From Lepus europaeus (taxonomy: Eukaryota; Chordata; Mammalia; Lagomorpha; Leporidae): a stretch of DNA of 64,000 bases. Under the pieces are notes generated by a model. The model worked only from the letters and a program-made list of their open reading frames with translations, did no database searches and was not told the DNA's origin. Both the position numbers and the translations under genes were made by a program. The stretch lies in the NCBI RefSeq assembly GCF_033115175.1, contig NC_084838.1, forward strand, positions 64,386,468 to 64,450,467, written 5' to 3'. Positions 35,871-47,754 of this stretch are shown here, one piece after another (position 1 is the first letter of the stretch; each line of letters starts with the position of its first letter).

Positions 35871-36019
35871 GATAGGATATTACTCAGCCATAAACAGAAT
35901 GAATTCCTGACATTCACAACAAGATGGATGTATGTGGAGATCATTATGGTAAGTGAAATCGGTCATACTCAGAAGGACAAATATCACATTTTATTCGTGT
36001 ATTCGTGGAGTTTTATCTA

Positions 36020-36332
36020 TAAAAATTGGGGGAAAAAGTGAGGTGGAGAGAAGGAGAAAAAAGAGAGAATTTCCATCTGCTGATTTATTCCCCAAATGCT
36101 CATAGCAGCCAGGGCTGAGCAAGGCTAAAGCTGGACACCAGAAACTCATTCCAGGTCTCCATTATATGTGGCAGGGAAAAATGTAGTTGAGCCATCATTT
36201 GCTATCTGCCAGAGTGTGCATTAGCAGGAAGCTGTATCAGAAGTGGGGGAGCCAGGATTCAAACCAGGCACTCTGATGCTGGATGTGGGCATCTCGAGTA
36301 GTGTCCTAAATGCAGCACCAATCACCAACCTC
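36020..36332 (-). mobile_element. Old C-repeat SINE copy
   Basis: 'gagagaatttccatctgctg', 'gcagccagggctgagcaagg', 'gagtgtgcattagcaggaag', 'gccaggattcaaaccaggca', head 'gcagcaccaatcacc'. The diverged, 'ttagcaggaag' older subtype. Its left edge adjoins the L1 fragment. Confidence 0.82.
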
Positions 36333-36645
36333 AATCCTCCTGCCCCTTTTTTAAATAATTGAAAGATTGGATCCATTCAGTGTTTTCTTTACTCATTTAG
36401 TTTCTAAAACTGGTGAAAATTACAGTGCCTTACAAACCATGGTCCATTAAATAGTAAATACTAGCTTTCCAAGTATGTATTATTATTATTTTGCAATCAG
36501 ATACTTTAACATATAAACATAAATTGTTTCAAAACCAGAGATAGTTTTATAATTTTGATGACTGTGGCTCATTTAATACACAGACCTCATAATTATACCT
36601 GTGTAGAAATTTTAATGAGTTATTTAGCTATATAGGGTCACATAC
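36333..36645. other. Non-coding stretch, nothing recognised
   Basis: AT-rich sequence between a SINE and the MLT2 LTR. No ORF or repeat recognised. Confidence 0.5.
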
Positions 36646-37211
36646 TGCATTAGTCAGCGATCTGCAGAGAAAGTGAACCCAGAGGCTTATATATAAAGAG
36701 GGATACACAAGGTTACTTCAAAAAATGTATGGAAAAAATGGACTTCAAATAAAATTTTTTACAAATTTTTTTCTCAATATGTATTTCCATGAACTTTGTG
36801 AAGACATTTGTATAAGGAATTGATTATGAGAATTTTCTCAGACAATTATGGAACTGGTGACCCGCTTTCTGGAGGGTGGAGGGCTAGGGAAGCCTGTGGA
36901 TAACTCAGAGACTCAAGGCAACCTGAGGGAGCCCACTGGCTAAGGCTTACCACTGAAGGGCTCAAGAACCAGTAAATCTGATATCGGAGCGTCAAAGGGA
37001 ATGGATGCCTCAGCTCCTCAGCTCAAGGACAGAACGAGAGCTGGACTCTGACCCTCAGTGTATTAGGTGACACTTACATTAGCGAGGATGATGCTTTTTG
37101 TGCAATCTCCAGATTCAAATGTAATGTCTTCCGACACATCCAGAAAAAGTACCTTACCTTATCTGGACATCCCTTAGTCTATTCCACTGTCACAGAAAAT
37201 TAACCATCACA
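36646..37211 (+). mobile_element. ERVL-type solo LTR (MLT2 family)
   Basis: It starts 'tgcattagtcagcgatctgc' followed by 'agagaaagtgaaccc', has 'taaggaattgattatgaga', 'gggctcaagaaccagtaaat', 'gattcaaatgtaatgtcttc', 'acacatccagaaaaagtacc' and ends 'aaattaaccatcaca'. Ends and order are those of MLT2 LTRs. The 5-bp flanks no longer match, as expected for so old an insertion. It is split by a MITE at 36706-36810. Confidence 0.8.
36706..36810 (+). mobile_element. Mariner-type MITE inside the MLT2 LTR
   Basis: About 105 bp with terminal inverted repeats ('cacaaggttacttcaaaaaa...tatggaaa' and 'tttccatgaactttgtgaag...'), flanked by TA at 36704-36705 and 36811-36812. The surrounding LTR reads straight through if it is removed. 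This is the best-defined of the three related copies. Confidence 0.7.
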
Positions 37212-40200
37212 GTTAGACCACTAAATATTTCCTTGATATGTTAGTTATTTTCAGTTTGAATAATATAAAAGTGCCGGTACTTCTACACACATTACCCAAT
37301 ACATTTGTTAAACTTTAGAATCACTGAAAATGATTTTTTATCTTAGCTTGAACATTTTGAATTTAAATAACATAAATGTATCAGTCTGGGTAGCCAGAGG
37401 AAACAAAAGGAACACTCAGGCATCATTTTAAAAGACATTCTGGTCTAAGGGATATTTTCTAGAAGAGCAGCAGCTGAGTTAGGGGAACCAATGAGGAATG
37501 CCGTATCCTAATTTCAAGCCACTGTGGAGAGCTGAAGTGGAAAGGGATAAAACTGTGTTCTGGGAGGCAAATATGAGCTGGAGCTACCTACAGAAATGCA
37601 GTTATTGCCATAAGGCGCTGCAGCGCCAAAGCATACAGCAAACGGGGCAGGAATGGCTCCAGCTTTTTCTCTTGTTCTGTTGTAGTGCCTTAAAAACAAA
37701 CACACAAACAAACAAACAAAAACAAAGGAAACCAATGGAGGGAGTAGGAAAACAAGTTTCTGAATATTTATGTGTTAGGCACTGAGAAGGACATATGATA
37801 GATCTGCGTTTGGAAATGGGGTGGAAATAGAAAATAAGCATTACAATAAATGAGAAAATGTGTATACAGCTCAAAATCCATATTTCCAAAGCATTTAGAA
37901 TTTTGTGCAACTTACCACTTGCCACATGATAATTTTGGTGGAATAACATTTACTCCTTGAAACCACAGTTATCATAAATATGACCTCACTTATTAAGAGT
38001 CCTTAAATTGGGTGATTATATAGTCAAATCAGTTTGTTCACTGTGTTGTGAGGGTTCCTGAGCAGTTTTCTTGGTAGCAAACCATCTAAAACAAATTATG
38101 TAAATTAGATCTTTTATTAATTAGAAATCTGCTTTCATTGACCCAATAAAAGTTGAGGAGCAGAGAACTATCTATGTCTCATACGAAATAAGTGCAAGCA
38201 GTTTGACTTACAAAGTGGATGATTTCCCCATGTATATCACAAGTGTAAAACTCATTCTACATACATTTTCAAACCCCCTAATTTTAGAGGGAAAGGTAGA
38301 GAAAGGTAGTTAAAGTTAAGTGCATGATATTCCTGCAGACTGAAGCAAAGAAACACAACAGAAACAAAAACTGCCTGAGGATGAGAGACTACAACTGTAC
38401 GAATCCAACCCAATCAAGCAATGGGCCTGGGATTCCTGCTTAGATCATTCACTTCCTTCCAACAGGCTGCTTGCTCCCTTTTCACTGTGGAAGTTCTTTC
38501 TTTTCCCTTATTTCCAATCCCACAATATGAAGTGTTGTGCAATTAGGAAGTTTCCCCACGATGCTATTAAAATATTTAAAGAACCATATTAGACCAGGAA
38601 ATTATTGCTGCGGTGTTACTACTGATGCACCGTTAAGCTTAATTTAAAACTACAACAAGAAAGTACTATCTCCCTCAAAACTCCAAAATCCAAAAGTAAA
38701 TTTAGAGACTTCTTCTAGTGATGGCAGGTCATTAAAATCAGTTGTAAGCCTAATATAAAAAAGCTAAATGCAGTTTTGGTAAAGACATGCTTTCAGAGAA
38801 AATGAAACAACCTCCCTAGAGACTGACACTCAGCATTACACTTCATTTGTGCTATTCCACTTTTCCTTTTTTACTTATTTCTATTTCACATTGGTTATGA
38901 TTTTTTGAATGCATGGCTCACTGACAAGAACCAACTTAAAGGGGTCACTGACTTAAAAGTAAATATGCAACAATAACTTAAAGGTGGCATTTAAATTTGC
39001 CTTTTCACTGAAGGAAAAATAAACCCTATGATTACAGGAGGAATAAACAGGTAGTTAGATAATGAAAGTCTTTTAACTCTTCAGGTTTGGTGCAATCATC
39101 CTTAGGGAAAATACTGGATGGGGGCGGGGGGAGTAATCACTAATAAACTCTTTAGAATAAGCCGGTCACAATTAACACTTGTAATGTTATCAACGTGGGG
39201 GGATGCAGCTGGAAGGCTGTTGACGTGAGCACTCACTCCTCATCCATTGTTGAAAATGTCCAGTGTTCTTCCAGAGGGCACCTTAGGATAGTGGTGTAGG
39301 AGCACGAGTAAATCAGCCCCAGGGACGGCTGTCTCCAAGAGATGCCAGCATGGAGCTGAAGTAGAGATGAGTTTCAAGTTTCAGAACAGCCCCACACAGC
39401 AGTACAAAGATATAAGATATCGACACGCTCAGCTGCATCTTGTTAAAAGCTTCCTGCGGGTTGGCAGAATGAAATCTTTATTTAAAATACACAAACTATT
39501 GTCAAGGGAAAGATGGAAAAAGAGAGCACAAAGGGCCAAACGTTTTGCTTAACCCACCCGAAGCGGCAGAAAGAGAAAAGTGGTCACGTTGCTTCTGCAA
39601 CAACAACAAACAGCAGCAGAAAAGGTTGCTAACACACCACTACATTAGTACCCATCTGCTCTTCCATGGTTTCAAGATGCATTATTTCTTTTATTATTAA
39701 TTGTATGTGTTTCCAGTGGGGGCAGGGCAAAATTATTATTACAGATAGCAAGGGAGGCAATCATTTCTCCTGCCACTTGGCATTAAGTACAGTAGTGTAT
39801 GTAACGAGTGCGCGAAGACAGGAAACAGCGGTATCCCTCCTACCAGTTCGCTCCAACTGGCTCATGGTAGGCTGAGGCTGCCTAACAGAAAGTTCATGTA
39901 AAACCATTATTGAACACAGACAGGAAGGAACTGAGACAGGAGTGAGTGGTGTGTATTTGTGCAAAGAGGGAGGTGGAGGGAGGAGGGGGGGGAGAGACAA
40001 TGAGTCAGTCAGCATGAGCAGACAACACCATAGGAAGGGCAAGTGCTTTGTATGATTACAGAGCCCTGCAAGGGCACACACACTTGTGCAGATTATGTAA
40101 CTCCTTTTGATTCATATCTTATTTCCAGGAATGGTTTTATGTGAGAATGACCGAGAGCCTGTGAACCTTCTTGACTGGGTGAGCCCGGTGGCTTCAGGGA

Positions 40201-41059
40201 AACTGAGCAGAGGCTGGCCTCAGAAGGGTCACTCCTGAAGCAATGAAGCTGGCGTGAAAAGAAGAAAGGTGAAGGGGCCCTGGGGAAAAATGTCACCTGT
40301 ATTGATTAAGTTTGTTTCTCTTTCAGAGAAAGTGACATTTCTGCTATTAGATCATGGACACACAAGGAAAGGAGACGGCTCACTTTTTTTTTTTTTCCCC
40401 TTTCACAGTGCAGACCAGCACCTTTGGCCAGAGAGTACCTGGAATGCTCTCTGTGGCATTATTACCGGCAGGATACTATTTTGGCAATCTATTTTTTAAA
40501 AGCACCAACGCAGTGACATTTCTCTTTTTAGCAGGAGACAGAGCATTTGTTTCCTAGAGCTGCATGCTCCCATCACACATAAACGACAGTGAAGTGATAA
40601 AAGCTTGCAGCTGGGTTCCTCCCATCCTGCCTACCCGTCCCCCCTAAGTCTGCTCCAGTCTCAATTTCCTGCCTTGCTCAAGGGTCTTACCTTTCCCTCC
40701 CCGCACCCGTTTCCCAAGTCTGTGATGCACCACCTTTAATGCATGACCACACCACCTCGGGGAATCTAGAACAAGAAGACACCGGCTCCCCACCCCCCCC
40801 CCCCCCCAATTTCTGGCCTCTCCTCAGTATTAACTCTCTCACAGGTTCCCCCCACCGCCCCACCATCACTGGGCAGCGTCCTGCCTCTCCCTTCCAGCCC
40901 AGCCAGGCCGCCAAGTCCCCAGCTGGAAACTCTATCCAATATCAGAGGTGAAGCGCATCTTCTGCGCCAAACCGCCTCTGCTCCCTTTCCTACACCGCGC
41001 AAAAGTGGGCTCTTCTAAGCACTGGTTGTGTTGCAAATTAAATCTCTGTCCCTGACCCT
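37212..41059. other. SINE-free flank of the CpG island
   Basis: No named transposon is recognised over nearly 4 kb. Simple repeats only: (CAAA)n at 37692-37728, a G-rich purine run at 39965-39995, C15 at 40793-40807. From about 40600 the sequence becomes C-rich. ORFs in 37498-40951 have no recognised family. The right part probably includes promoter-proximal regulatory sequence but single-species sequence cannot show it. Confidence 0.5.
40793..40807. repeat. Poly-C run
   Basis: C15 just upstream of the CpG island, preceded by CpG-poor C-rich sequence. Likely length-variable. Confidence 0.9.
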
Positions 41060-42050
41060 TCAAAACCCACTTACCCCCTTCACCCTGACCGCCGGCCTCC
41101 CTCCAAAGAAAACCGTAAAAGAATCAGATGCACGCGAACACCTGAAGTAGCGCAACCGGGATCCACACCTGGCCAAGTCCTCCGTGGCTTTAGCGGTCGG
41201 GAAGAGCCTGTGCCCGATGTGTCCTCCGCTCCCCGCGCGCACCGTTCTAGCCCAGAGTCCTGGAGTCCCGCCAAGGCCCCGGGGTCTCCGGCCCAGTTCC
41301 CGGTCGGTCTGCGCCCAACTTCCCCGCCTCCCGCCCCAGCTCGCGCGCCCGCACCGCCGCGGCCGCCGCCTCCCGAGCCGGCGCTCGGAGCATCCCGCGC
41401 CGCGTCCTCCCCGCCCCGGCTCCGGGCCGCCAGAGCGGGGCCCGCGCCGCTGGCAGCCATCAAGTGGCTCGTTAAGGAAATGCAGGTGAGTGCGTGCGGC
41501 CAAGTGGCTGCAGCTGGAGACGTGGGGTGTGTTGCCTGTGTGCAGGAAAAGGGAGCGCGAGCGAGGAGACGAGCGAGTGCCGGAGCGGCCGGAATGCTCG
41601 CCGCCCCTGCCCCCCGCCCCGCCTCGCCCGCAGCCGGCGGCCCGAGCGCGCGGGGCAGTGCCTCGCCCTGACGGAGAGCAGCCGCCTCCTCGCCGTCTTG
41701 GCGGCGGCTTCTCTCAGGAGCCGCTCTCCGGCCTCCCCCACCCGGCGCTCCCCTCCCAGCGCGCCCGCTCCTCCTCCGCCTCCTGCTCAGCCTCCTCCCC
41801 TCGCGCGGCGCTGACAGCCTGCCTCGGCCGGGAGAGCGCAGGTACTTTGCCTTCAGAATAATTTTCAGGACCCAAGCGAGCTTTCGGGGCGCCTTTTTTT
41901 CCCACCCCCACCCCCCCGCCTACCCCCCGGCTTGCTTCGCCTCCGCCCTCCGGAAGAGAAGATTCCCCACTTTGGAAACAATCGGAGCCCGGAGCACCCC
42001 AGCAAAGCCAAACCCTGACGCGCTGCTGTGCATGTGTTGTCCCCTCTTGC
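41060..42050 (+). promoter_or_regulatory. CpG island, likely promoter of an unidentified gene
   Basis: In sharp contrast to the AT-rich window, this ~1 kb is GC-rich with dense CpG, for example 41220-41460 and 41540-41870. GC-box (Sp1-type) motifs 'ccccgcccc' stand at 41409-41417 and 41612-41620. No TATA box is obvious, as usual for CpG-island promoters. Plus-strand splice donors at 41486 and 42158, plus an acceptor-bounded exon at 42053, suggest rightward transcription. A minus-strand donor-like site (complement of 41069-41074 'acttac') leaves divergent transcription possible. The long ORFs on both strands are artefacts of high GC. Confidence 0.85.
41483..41491 (+). other. Candidate splice donor of first exon
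   Basis: 'cag|gtgagt' with the GT at 41486 is a full consensus 5' splice site inside the CpG island, preceded by less CG-biased sequence ('aagtggctcgttaaggaaat'). I infer that a first exon ends at 41485. The transcription start is not defined. Whether the exon is coding is unknown: the frame through it has a start only far upstream in low-complexity Pro/Ala codons, so I treat it as untranslated. A weaker donor, 'cag|gtactt', has its GT at 41842. Confidence 0.5.
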
Positions 42051-42052
42051 AG

Positions 42053-42157
42053 TTGATGCTGGGCCTGTGTGGAATAGAAAGACGGTTATCTCTGTGGGAA
42101 GGAAGGAAAAGGGACGACTCCTCGAGGTTTCCAAGGAGGACTGGAGCGGCTGCTTGA
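42053..42157 (+). other. Candidate 5'-UTR exon
   Basis: A pyrimidine-rich acceptor 'tgttgtcccctcttgcag' ends at 42052 and a strong donor 'ga|gtaagt' has its GT at 42158, bracketing 105 bp at the island's 3' edge. It holds a 33-codon ORF (ATG 42056, stop TGA 42155-42157 that touches the donor), which may act as an upstream ORF rather than a gene product. It could also be the end of an unspliced alternative first exon. Gene not identified. Confidence 0.4.
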
Positions 42158-45100
42158 GTAAGTAACTGTGCTTTCTGTGTGTCTGGTCCCTGGAGTGAGG
42201 CAGGTGCTGAATGCTCTCCCCTCGTGCTGTGCACACTTTGTTCGTTTTACCAGGGAAGAACTTGACTTACATAACTTCACTAGTTCCAGTGTGAGAAGTG
42301 GTTTGCTAAGCACGGTTTTTCTTTTTTTCTTTTTGAGGAAGAGCACTTAGGGGACTTCAGTCAGAGCAGCCTACTGGAGATGTGATTTTTCAGCGCTTAT
42401 TGTTCAAGGGTTCTAGGAAGCCTGGTTTGTGAAACGTTGTTGGTTCTAAGATTTAAGAAAGGTTACCTAGAAAAAGCTTGAGGATTCTAAATCTATTGGC
42501 TCCATTCTCCTAACACCTTCAACTGTAGCCCCAAACCACCCCAACTTTGTTCCCTGACTTCAGTGGGTTGATTGTTTTATCTTTAGTTCTAAAGAGCTCC
42601 AGGAAAAGAAAAATTGGGTCAAGGAAAAGTTAATAGATGGTTTGAAAATCCTGTTAAGATTTCTTCATGCTTGTAAGTGGATGCTGTGTGGAGGAAAATC
42701 CTGAAACTAGCCTTGTTGGAGAAGCTGGATGAAGTTAATTTGGAAAGGGAATGTGAAAAATGCTTTGGAGAGGGCAGGAGCTGAGGCTGCGACTTTGACA
42801 CAGCAGGTTATAAACTGTGACAGAGGTTCAGCAGCCAGTGACAGGTTTAAGGTGTCTCCTAAGGCTGACTATCTCTGCATCAAAAACTTTTGCAGGCAGT
42901 ATTTCTCATGGGGCTAACATCACCATGTCAGTAGCTGCAGCATTTCATTAAAAACAAGTAGGACACTCTCCTCTCTCTGTGAAAGGGTTAATGGTACCTT
43001 TTCAAAAAAAAGCTATGTAGTCCAACATTTGCCAATATTTTGTAATATCTAAATAAAACCTTTGTATTATGTCAGGAAAAATATAGTTGAGTCAGTTTGT
43101 TTTGCACAAGAGGGAGAGAATCAATAACATTTCAGCATTTTTTCTTTATCACTGCCAAATGGATTCTGAATCTAATTCTTCTTGCATTGTTACATATACA
43201 GTAGGTACAGTAGGAATTATAATGTAGATGAAGCAGAACTGATTTTTAACACATTCAGAGTTCCTTACACAATAGAACTCATACTGGCTAGTGTAGAATA
43301 GAGATTAGCAAAAGTTTATCTGTTTTAACTTTGAATTTTGTTTCAGTACCAAGCACACTTTTATAATAATATAACCTTATACAGTTATAACTCGACTGAG
43401 AATAGGAATGACTTACATCATAATTTATTTTGAACAAAACAGTTTTTTATCAAATGATACCTAAGTTTTCTCTCATAATTCATTGTTGATAATGGTAAGG
43501 TGGCAAGATTTTTGCCTTTGTACTAACTCAAGAAAGTGTTTAAAAGCAGCTTCATTCAGTGACCATTGGCTTTAGAAATTGTGAATAAGCTAACGTACTG
43601 TGGCTTTTTGAGAGGAAGGAGATTTCAGAGTTGTGATTATTCCGTGCTGAAGACTCTGGATATCATGGGGCATAAGTTTAGAAGATGACAAGATAGGACA
43701 ATAAGACAGTTGATGAAATTGTTGTCACAAACTTATAGATGGCAATCATTTGGTAAAGCATGTGATTGTTTCTTAAGTATTACTGTTTCCTTTCTAAATA
43801 GTTTTTCTTAGAGGTATGACTGCCCTCAGCTGCCATTTCAATTATAGGTTTTAAACTGAATTTAAATAATTTAAAATGAAGCTCTTGGTTTATCAGAATT
43901 GAAATATAACGTATGACCTCCATTCAATCGTGACCTCAGATATCTGACAGTTGGAAAAAAATCTTAAAAAATAAAAAGGGAGATTGTACTTACGTAGCTA
44001 AATTTAACAGTGGTTGAGACATCTTACTACATATATTATTATAGGATACATTTTTCACAGTCTAAAAGCCATGACAGAATTGTTCATCTTGTTCAGATTT
44101 CTGAAAGCAAGGATGTATAATTAACGTGGAAACTAAGCTAACACACATTGTGCCCCTGCTTTACTTATGTCATATTGATGAGGAACATAGCCTGAATTAA
44201 AACTGTGTCTAGTGTAGTTTAGACAGATTCGGTCACTGTCTGCATGTAATCAAAGAGAATTTTGCCGAAGCTGGGTGGCTAAATTGTCAGCTTTTTTGCC
44301 ACCAGCTTTCTGTGCTACACAGAGGTAGTTGCAACTTTAAGTTGAAAGAAGAAAGTTGCTAGTGTCAGCAGCAATGTGTTTTATTATGCAATTGTTCTTG
44401 TTATTCAGATCAGATAATGGCCCTATGAAATACATAAGCAGTCTGCAGGGAATGAATGATTAATTCCTCTAACGTGTGCTTACTAAAGGAGTTCTTACTA
44501 ATAAAGAGCTGTATACCTGCATTTGCTTACAGTTGCACTTGGAGAACGCACACTTACTTTTCTTTTCCTTTAATATTAACATAGAATTTACAAGTCTACT
44601 GTAACTATAGCAACATAAAGATGATTTTGTAGGCCACATGGTATTATAGTTGATGGAATTCTAGATATGATTATCATTTACTTAAGACACTTAATTTATG
44701 AAGTAAAACCATGTTAATTAGGTGTGATACTGGAAGGTGGAACTATTGATAAAATTACTTTTCATTCTGATATGATGTAATATCATTCCTGTATATTATG
44801 AGTAGCTTGCAAAATCCAAACATAAACAGATGCAGAGTTCTTACAAGTGAAAATGATTTTCTTTTAACAAGTGAAAAGCCAAAATATTGTTGGGTATATC
44901 AAAGAATTGGCTGAATACTACATTAAAATTTTAAAAATGGCTAACAACGGACATGACCTTTGTTGTTACCTCTGGTGTAAATTTTTTCGTCAGTGAGAGA
45001 GTATCATTAATGTAACTTTTGATATCCCTACATTCCTACAATTGGATTGTGAGACAGGGTGGTTAATGGACAGGTTATATGTGGTATTTTGAGAAAGAGT

Positions 45101-47393
45101 TACTAGAAATACATTTACACAATTGAAATTTCCCTGAGTCTTCTTTTGTAGAAATTGCTGAAAAAGTTATTTTAAAAATTATATCATTAAGTAAACATAT
45201 AACTGTTAATACATCTGTGTGCGAATCTATCTACATGTATATCTATATGTATACTTATATATCACATTTAATATATCAACTTTATTGTAAAATCCCTCTG
45301 TTACTGCAGGAAATATCTTAATTTCAGTGATTTTTTTTTTACTTACACCTTAACTGAATTTTATAAACTCCCCCAATGCAAATTATATGATAAATGTATC
45401 TGATCATGCCAATTTGACAGTTACAGTGAAAACCAGATGAATAGGTTTTGTACCAAGTTGAATGTCATTTGTATTTATCTATATCCTTACATATTGAAAT
45501 CCAGTTTCTTTACTATCAATGTCATTTCACTGAGATTTTATGAGATCTTTCAAAAGTCATTTGCTGTCAGCAAAGAATAAGTACATTTCCAGTGGTAAAA
45601 TCAAATAATACAGAAATTAATCATACTTGCAACAAACTTTCAAACTCTTTTAAAATGAACTTAATGAAGAAAAGTGAATGGAGAATTAAAAAAAAAATGA
45701 ACACTTTGGTGATTGTGGAAACAAAGGTTTTGGGTTTTCTTCTCATTGTTGAAATTGCCTGTTTGACCCTAGGAAGGTAACTGGGCTTTCTGTACCTGGG
45801 TTTTCTCATCTGTCAACTTAAGTGATTGGCCTAGCAATTTAGCAGTCTTCTAATTCCCAAATCTTTTGAAATAAGATGATGTAATTACTCATGTAACTGA
45901 GACTCGCAGTTAGCGAACTGTCGGATTGCACATTGACAGTTTTGAGAATCCATATAGCAGTGAGGGGCAACCATCTTCTTTGAGTGAGGGCTGAGGAGAT
46001 TGTCCTGAAGCTATGTCGGCATGACTTGGACACTGTTGTTAAGTGGATTTTAGTATCTATTTGGAGTGGCTTTGGAGGGGGTGAGTGGAGATTATAGAAG
46101 GAAGAAGCTGCAACCAATTCTTCTAAGTCACCTTTTATTCCTGCCCCTGGGACACTATTATGTGCAGAAGTATTTTTGGATTTTGTTAGTCCACTTAATA
46201 CTAGAAGAATATGGAAACATAAAAAGAAATGCTTAGTGTCATTGGCCTTCCTATTTTCCTTCTTTAATTTCTAGTTATATGCTATTTGATAAAATCACAA
46301 ATAAATATGCACAATTTAAGTAAATTCATATTGTTGCTTACTTACGTGTCAGTGCTAGCAAAATTACTTCATCCTTTGTGTTTGAAAGAGGTGATTGAGG
46401 ACTTTGAAGATAGAAGAGACAACATTTTTAATTTCAGAGGCTTTACATCCTAGTTCAGTAGTATCTAGGATTCTACATTTTCAAGTAAATACATAGACGG
46501 TAATTTATAAACCTGTTAGTACATAACACAAAATGGTTCCATTGATTAAAGTAGAATACTATCCATTTCGTCTAAAAGATTTGATAATGACAAGACATCT
46601 AATCCTGGAAGATGAATACAGAGAGAGAATGTATGCAGTGTTAATTTTAAATCCTTCCTTTTCATAAAGAAAACCCAGAATATATTCCTTGTTAGAATTC
46701 ATATGGTAGAAATGATGAAATTGGAATCTTCTTTCTCCCTCCAGAAAAAACAATATGGCCAATCCTATCCTTTCTGTGATATAAATATCTCGGTTGTGGC
46801 AAGTAGACCAGTATCTGTACAAAATACATATTTTAAATCCCTGGAGACTGAGAGACCATGATATGTGTGCTTTTTTGAATTTGCAAAATATAGCTGCTAT
46901 AGCCAATTAACTATAGAGTTTATTGCTTTTAATTTTCTGTGTGTATTTATGTGTGTATTTAATACACAATATGGGAATTAGTAAAAATGATGTGCTCAAA
47001 AACTTTAGGAGTATGTGTGCAATAACTGAGAAGTAAAAGAGAAATATTTAGACTAGAGAGTAACATACCATTCTTCCCTGATTGGTTCATAAATCAAGTA
47101 AAAGTTATATTACCAAGACCTTGACACTTACAAGTCTATGAGTATTCTAAATGTTTTATTATTATAATTACATATTTTAAAAGTTGAGATAATGTGAAAA
47201 GATTTTACTTATACTAGTGTATTTTCTTATTAGATGCTTAAAAAGGAAAACAAATTTATGTTTGATTAAATGTATTTTGAGATAAAAGATAGCTTAAGTG
47301 TATTTATTTTTAATTGGGATGCATTATATGTGTACTATTTGATTTTCTCTAAGAACAATAACAATAGTATTTTTAAACAATTAGTGAACTTTT
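42158..47393. other. Presumed first-intron sequence, one MIR, no exon seen
   Basis: Over 5 kb of AT-rich sequence without SINE or L1. Apart from a MIR fragment at 45755-45825 nothing is recognised. The ORFs at 45592-46117 and 46559-46906 were inspected: no domain, no splice-bounded frame. If the gene at the CpG island runs rightward, this is its first intron. Confidence 0.45.
45755..45825 (+). mobile_element. MIR fragment
   Basis: 'tgtttgaccctaggaaggta', 'ctgggctttctgtacctggg' and 'ttttctcatctgtcaac' match the conserved central part of MIR in sense order. Confidence 0.6.
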
Positions 47394-47404
47394 GAATTTT
47401 TTAA

Positions 47405-47743
47405 AGACTTAAAGAAGTAAGAGAAGGAGAGGGAGAGAGAGAGAGAGGGAAAGGGAGGAAGAGAGAGAGAGAGAGAGAATCGATCCTCCATCTACTGGTT
47501 CACTTTCCAAATGACTGCAATGGCCAGGGCTGGGCCAGGCTAAAGCCAGGAGCCTGGAACTCCATCTGGGTCTCATGTGGGTGGCTGGGACCCATGTGCT
47601 TGGGTCATCCTCTGCTGCTTTCCAAGGTACATTAGCAGGGAGCTGTATCCTAAGTGGAGCAGCCAGGACTTGAATCGGAGCTCATATTGGATGCCAGTGT
47701 CACAGCAGTGGCTTAACTTGCTGCTCCATAATGTTGGCCCCTG
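47405..47743 (-). mobile_element. C-repeat SINE, older subtype, with TSD
   Basis: Long (GA)n region (47424-47478), body with 'gggctgggccaggctaaagc' and 'ggtacattagcagggagctg', head 'ctgctccataatgttggccc'. The TSD 'gaattttttaa' is exact (47394-47404, 47744-47754) despite the older-looking body. Confidence 0.92.
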
Positions 47744-47754
47744 GAATTTTTTAA

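Larger units (their letters stand above)
35410..36015 (+). mobile_element. L1 ORF2 3'-terminal fragment with a SINE inside
   Basis: 'gtttatagtaccccaattc', 'catagatgtccatcaactg', 'gactggataaagaaaatgta' precede the SINE. 'gatattactcagccataaac', 'gatggatgtatgtggagatc' and 'gtaagtgaaatcggtcatac' follow it. The 60520-60700 fragment shows the same order uninterrupted. It codes for nothing intact. Confidence 0.85.

Noticed and set aside
41060-41911. Long ORFs (up to 153 codons) on both strands in the CpG island
   Set aside because: They are rich in Pro, Ala, Arg and Gly, overlap in five frames and cross the likely splice donors. High GC alone removes stop codons, and no domain is seen.
45592-46117. 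Small gene suggested by overlapping 62- and 92-codon ORFs
   Set aside because: Random-looking composition, a MIR within the interval and no start context or polyadenylation arrangement that supports it.
47424-47478. Stand-alone (GA)n microsatellite
   Set aside because: It is the expanded GA-rich part of the C-repeat at 47405-47743 and is covered there.
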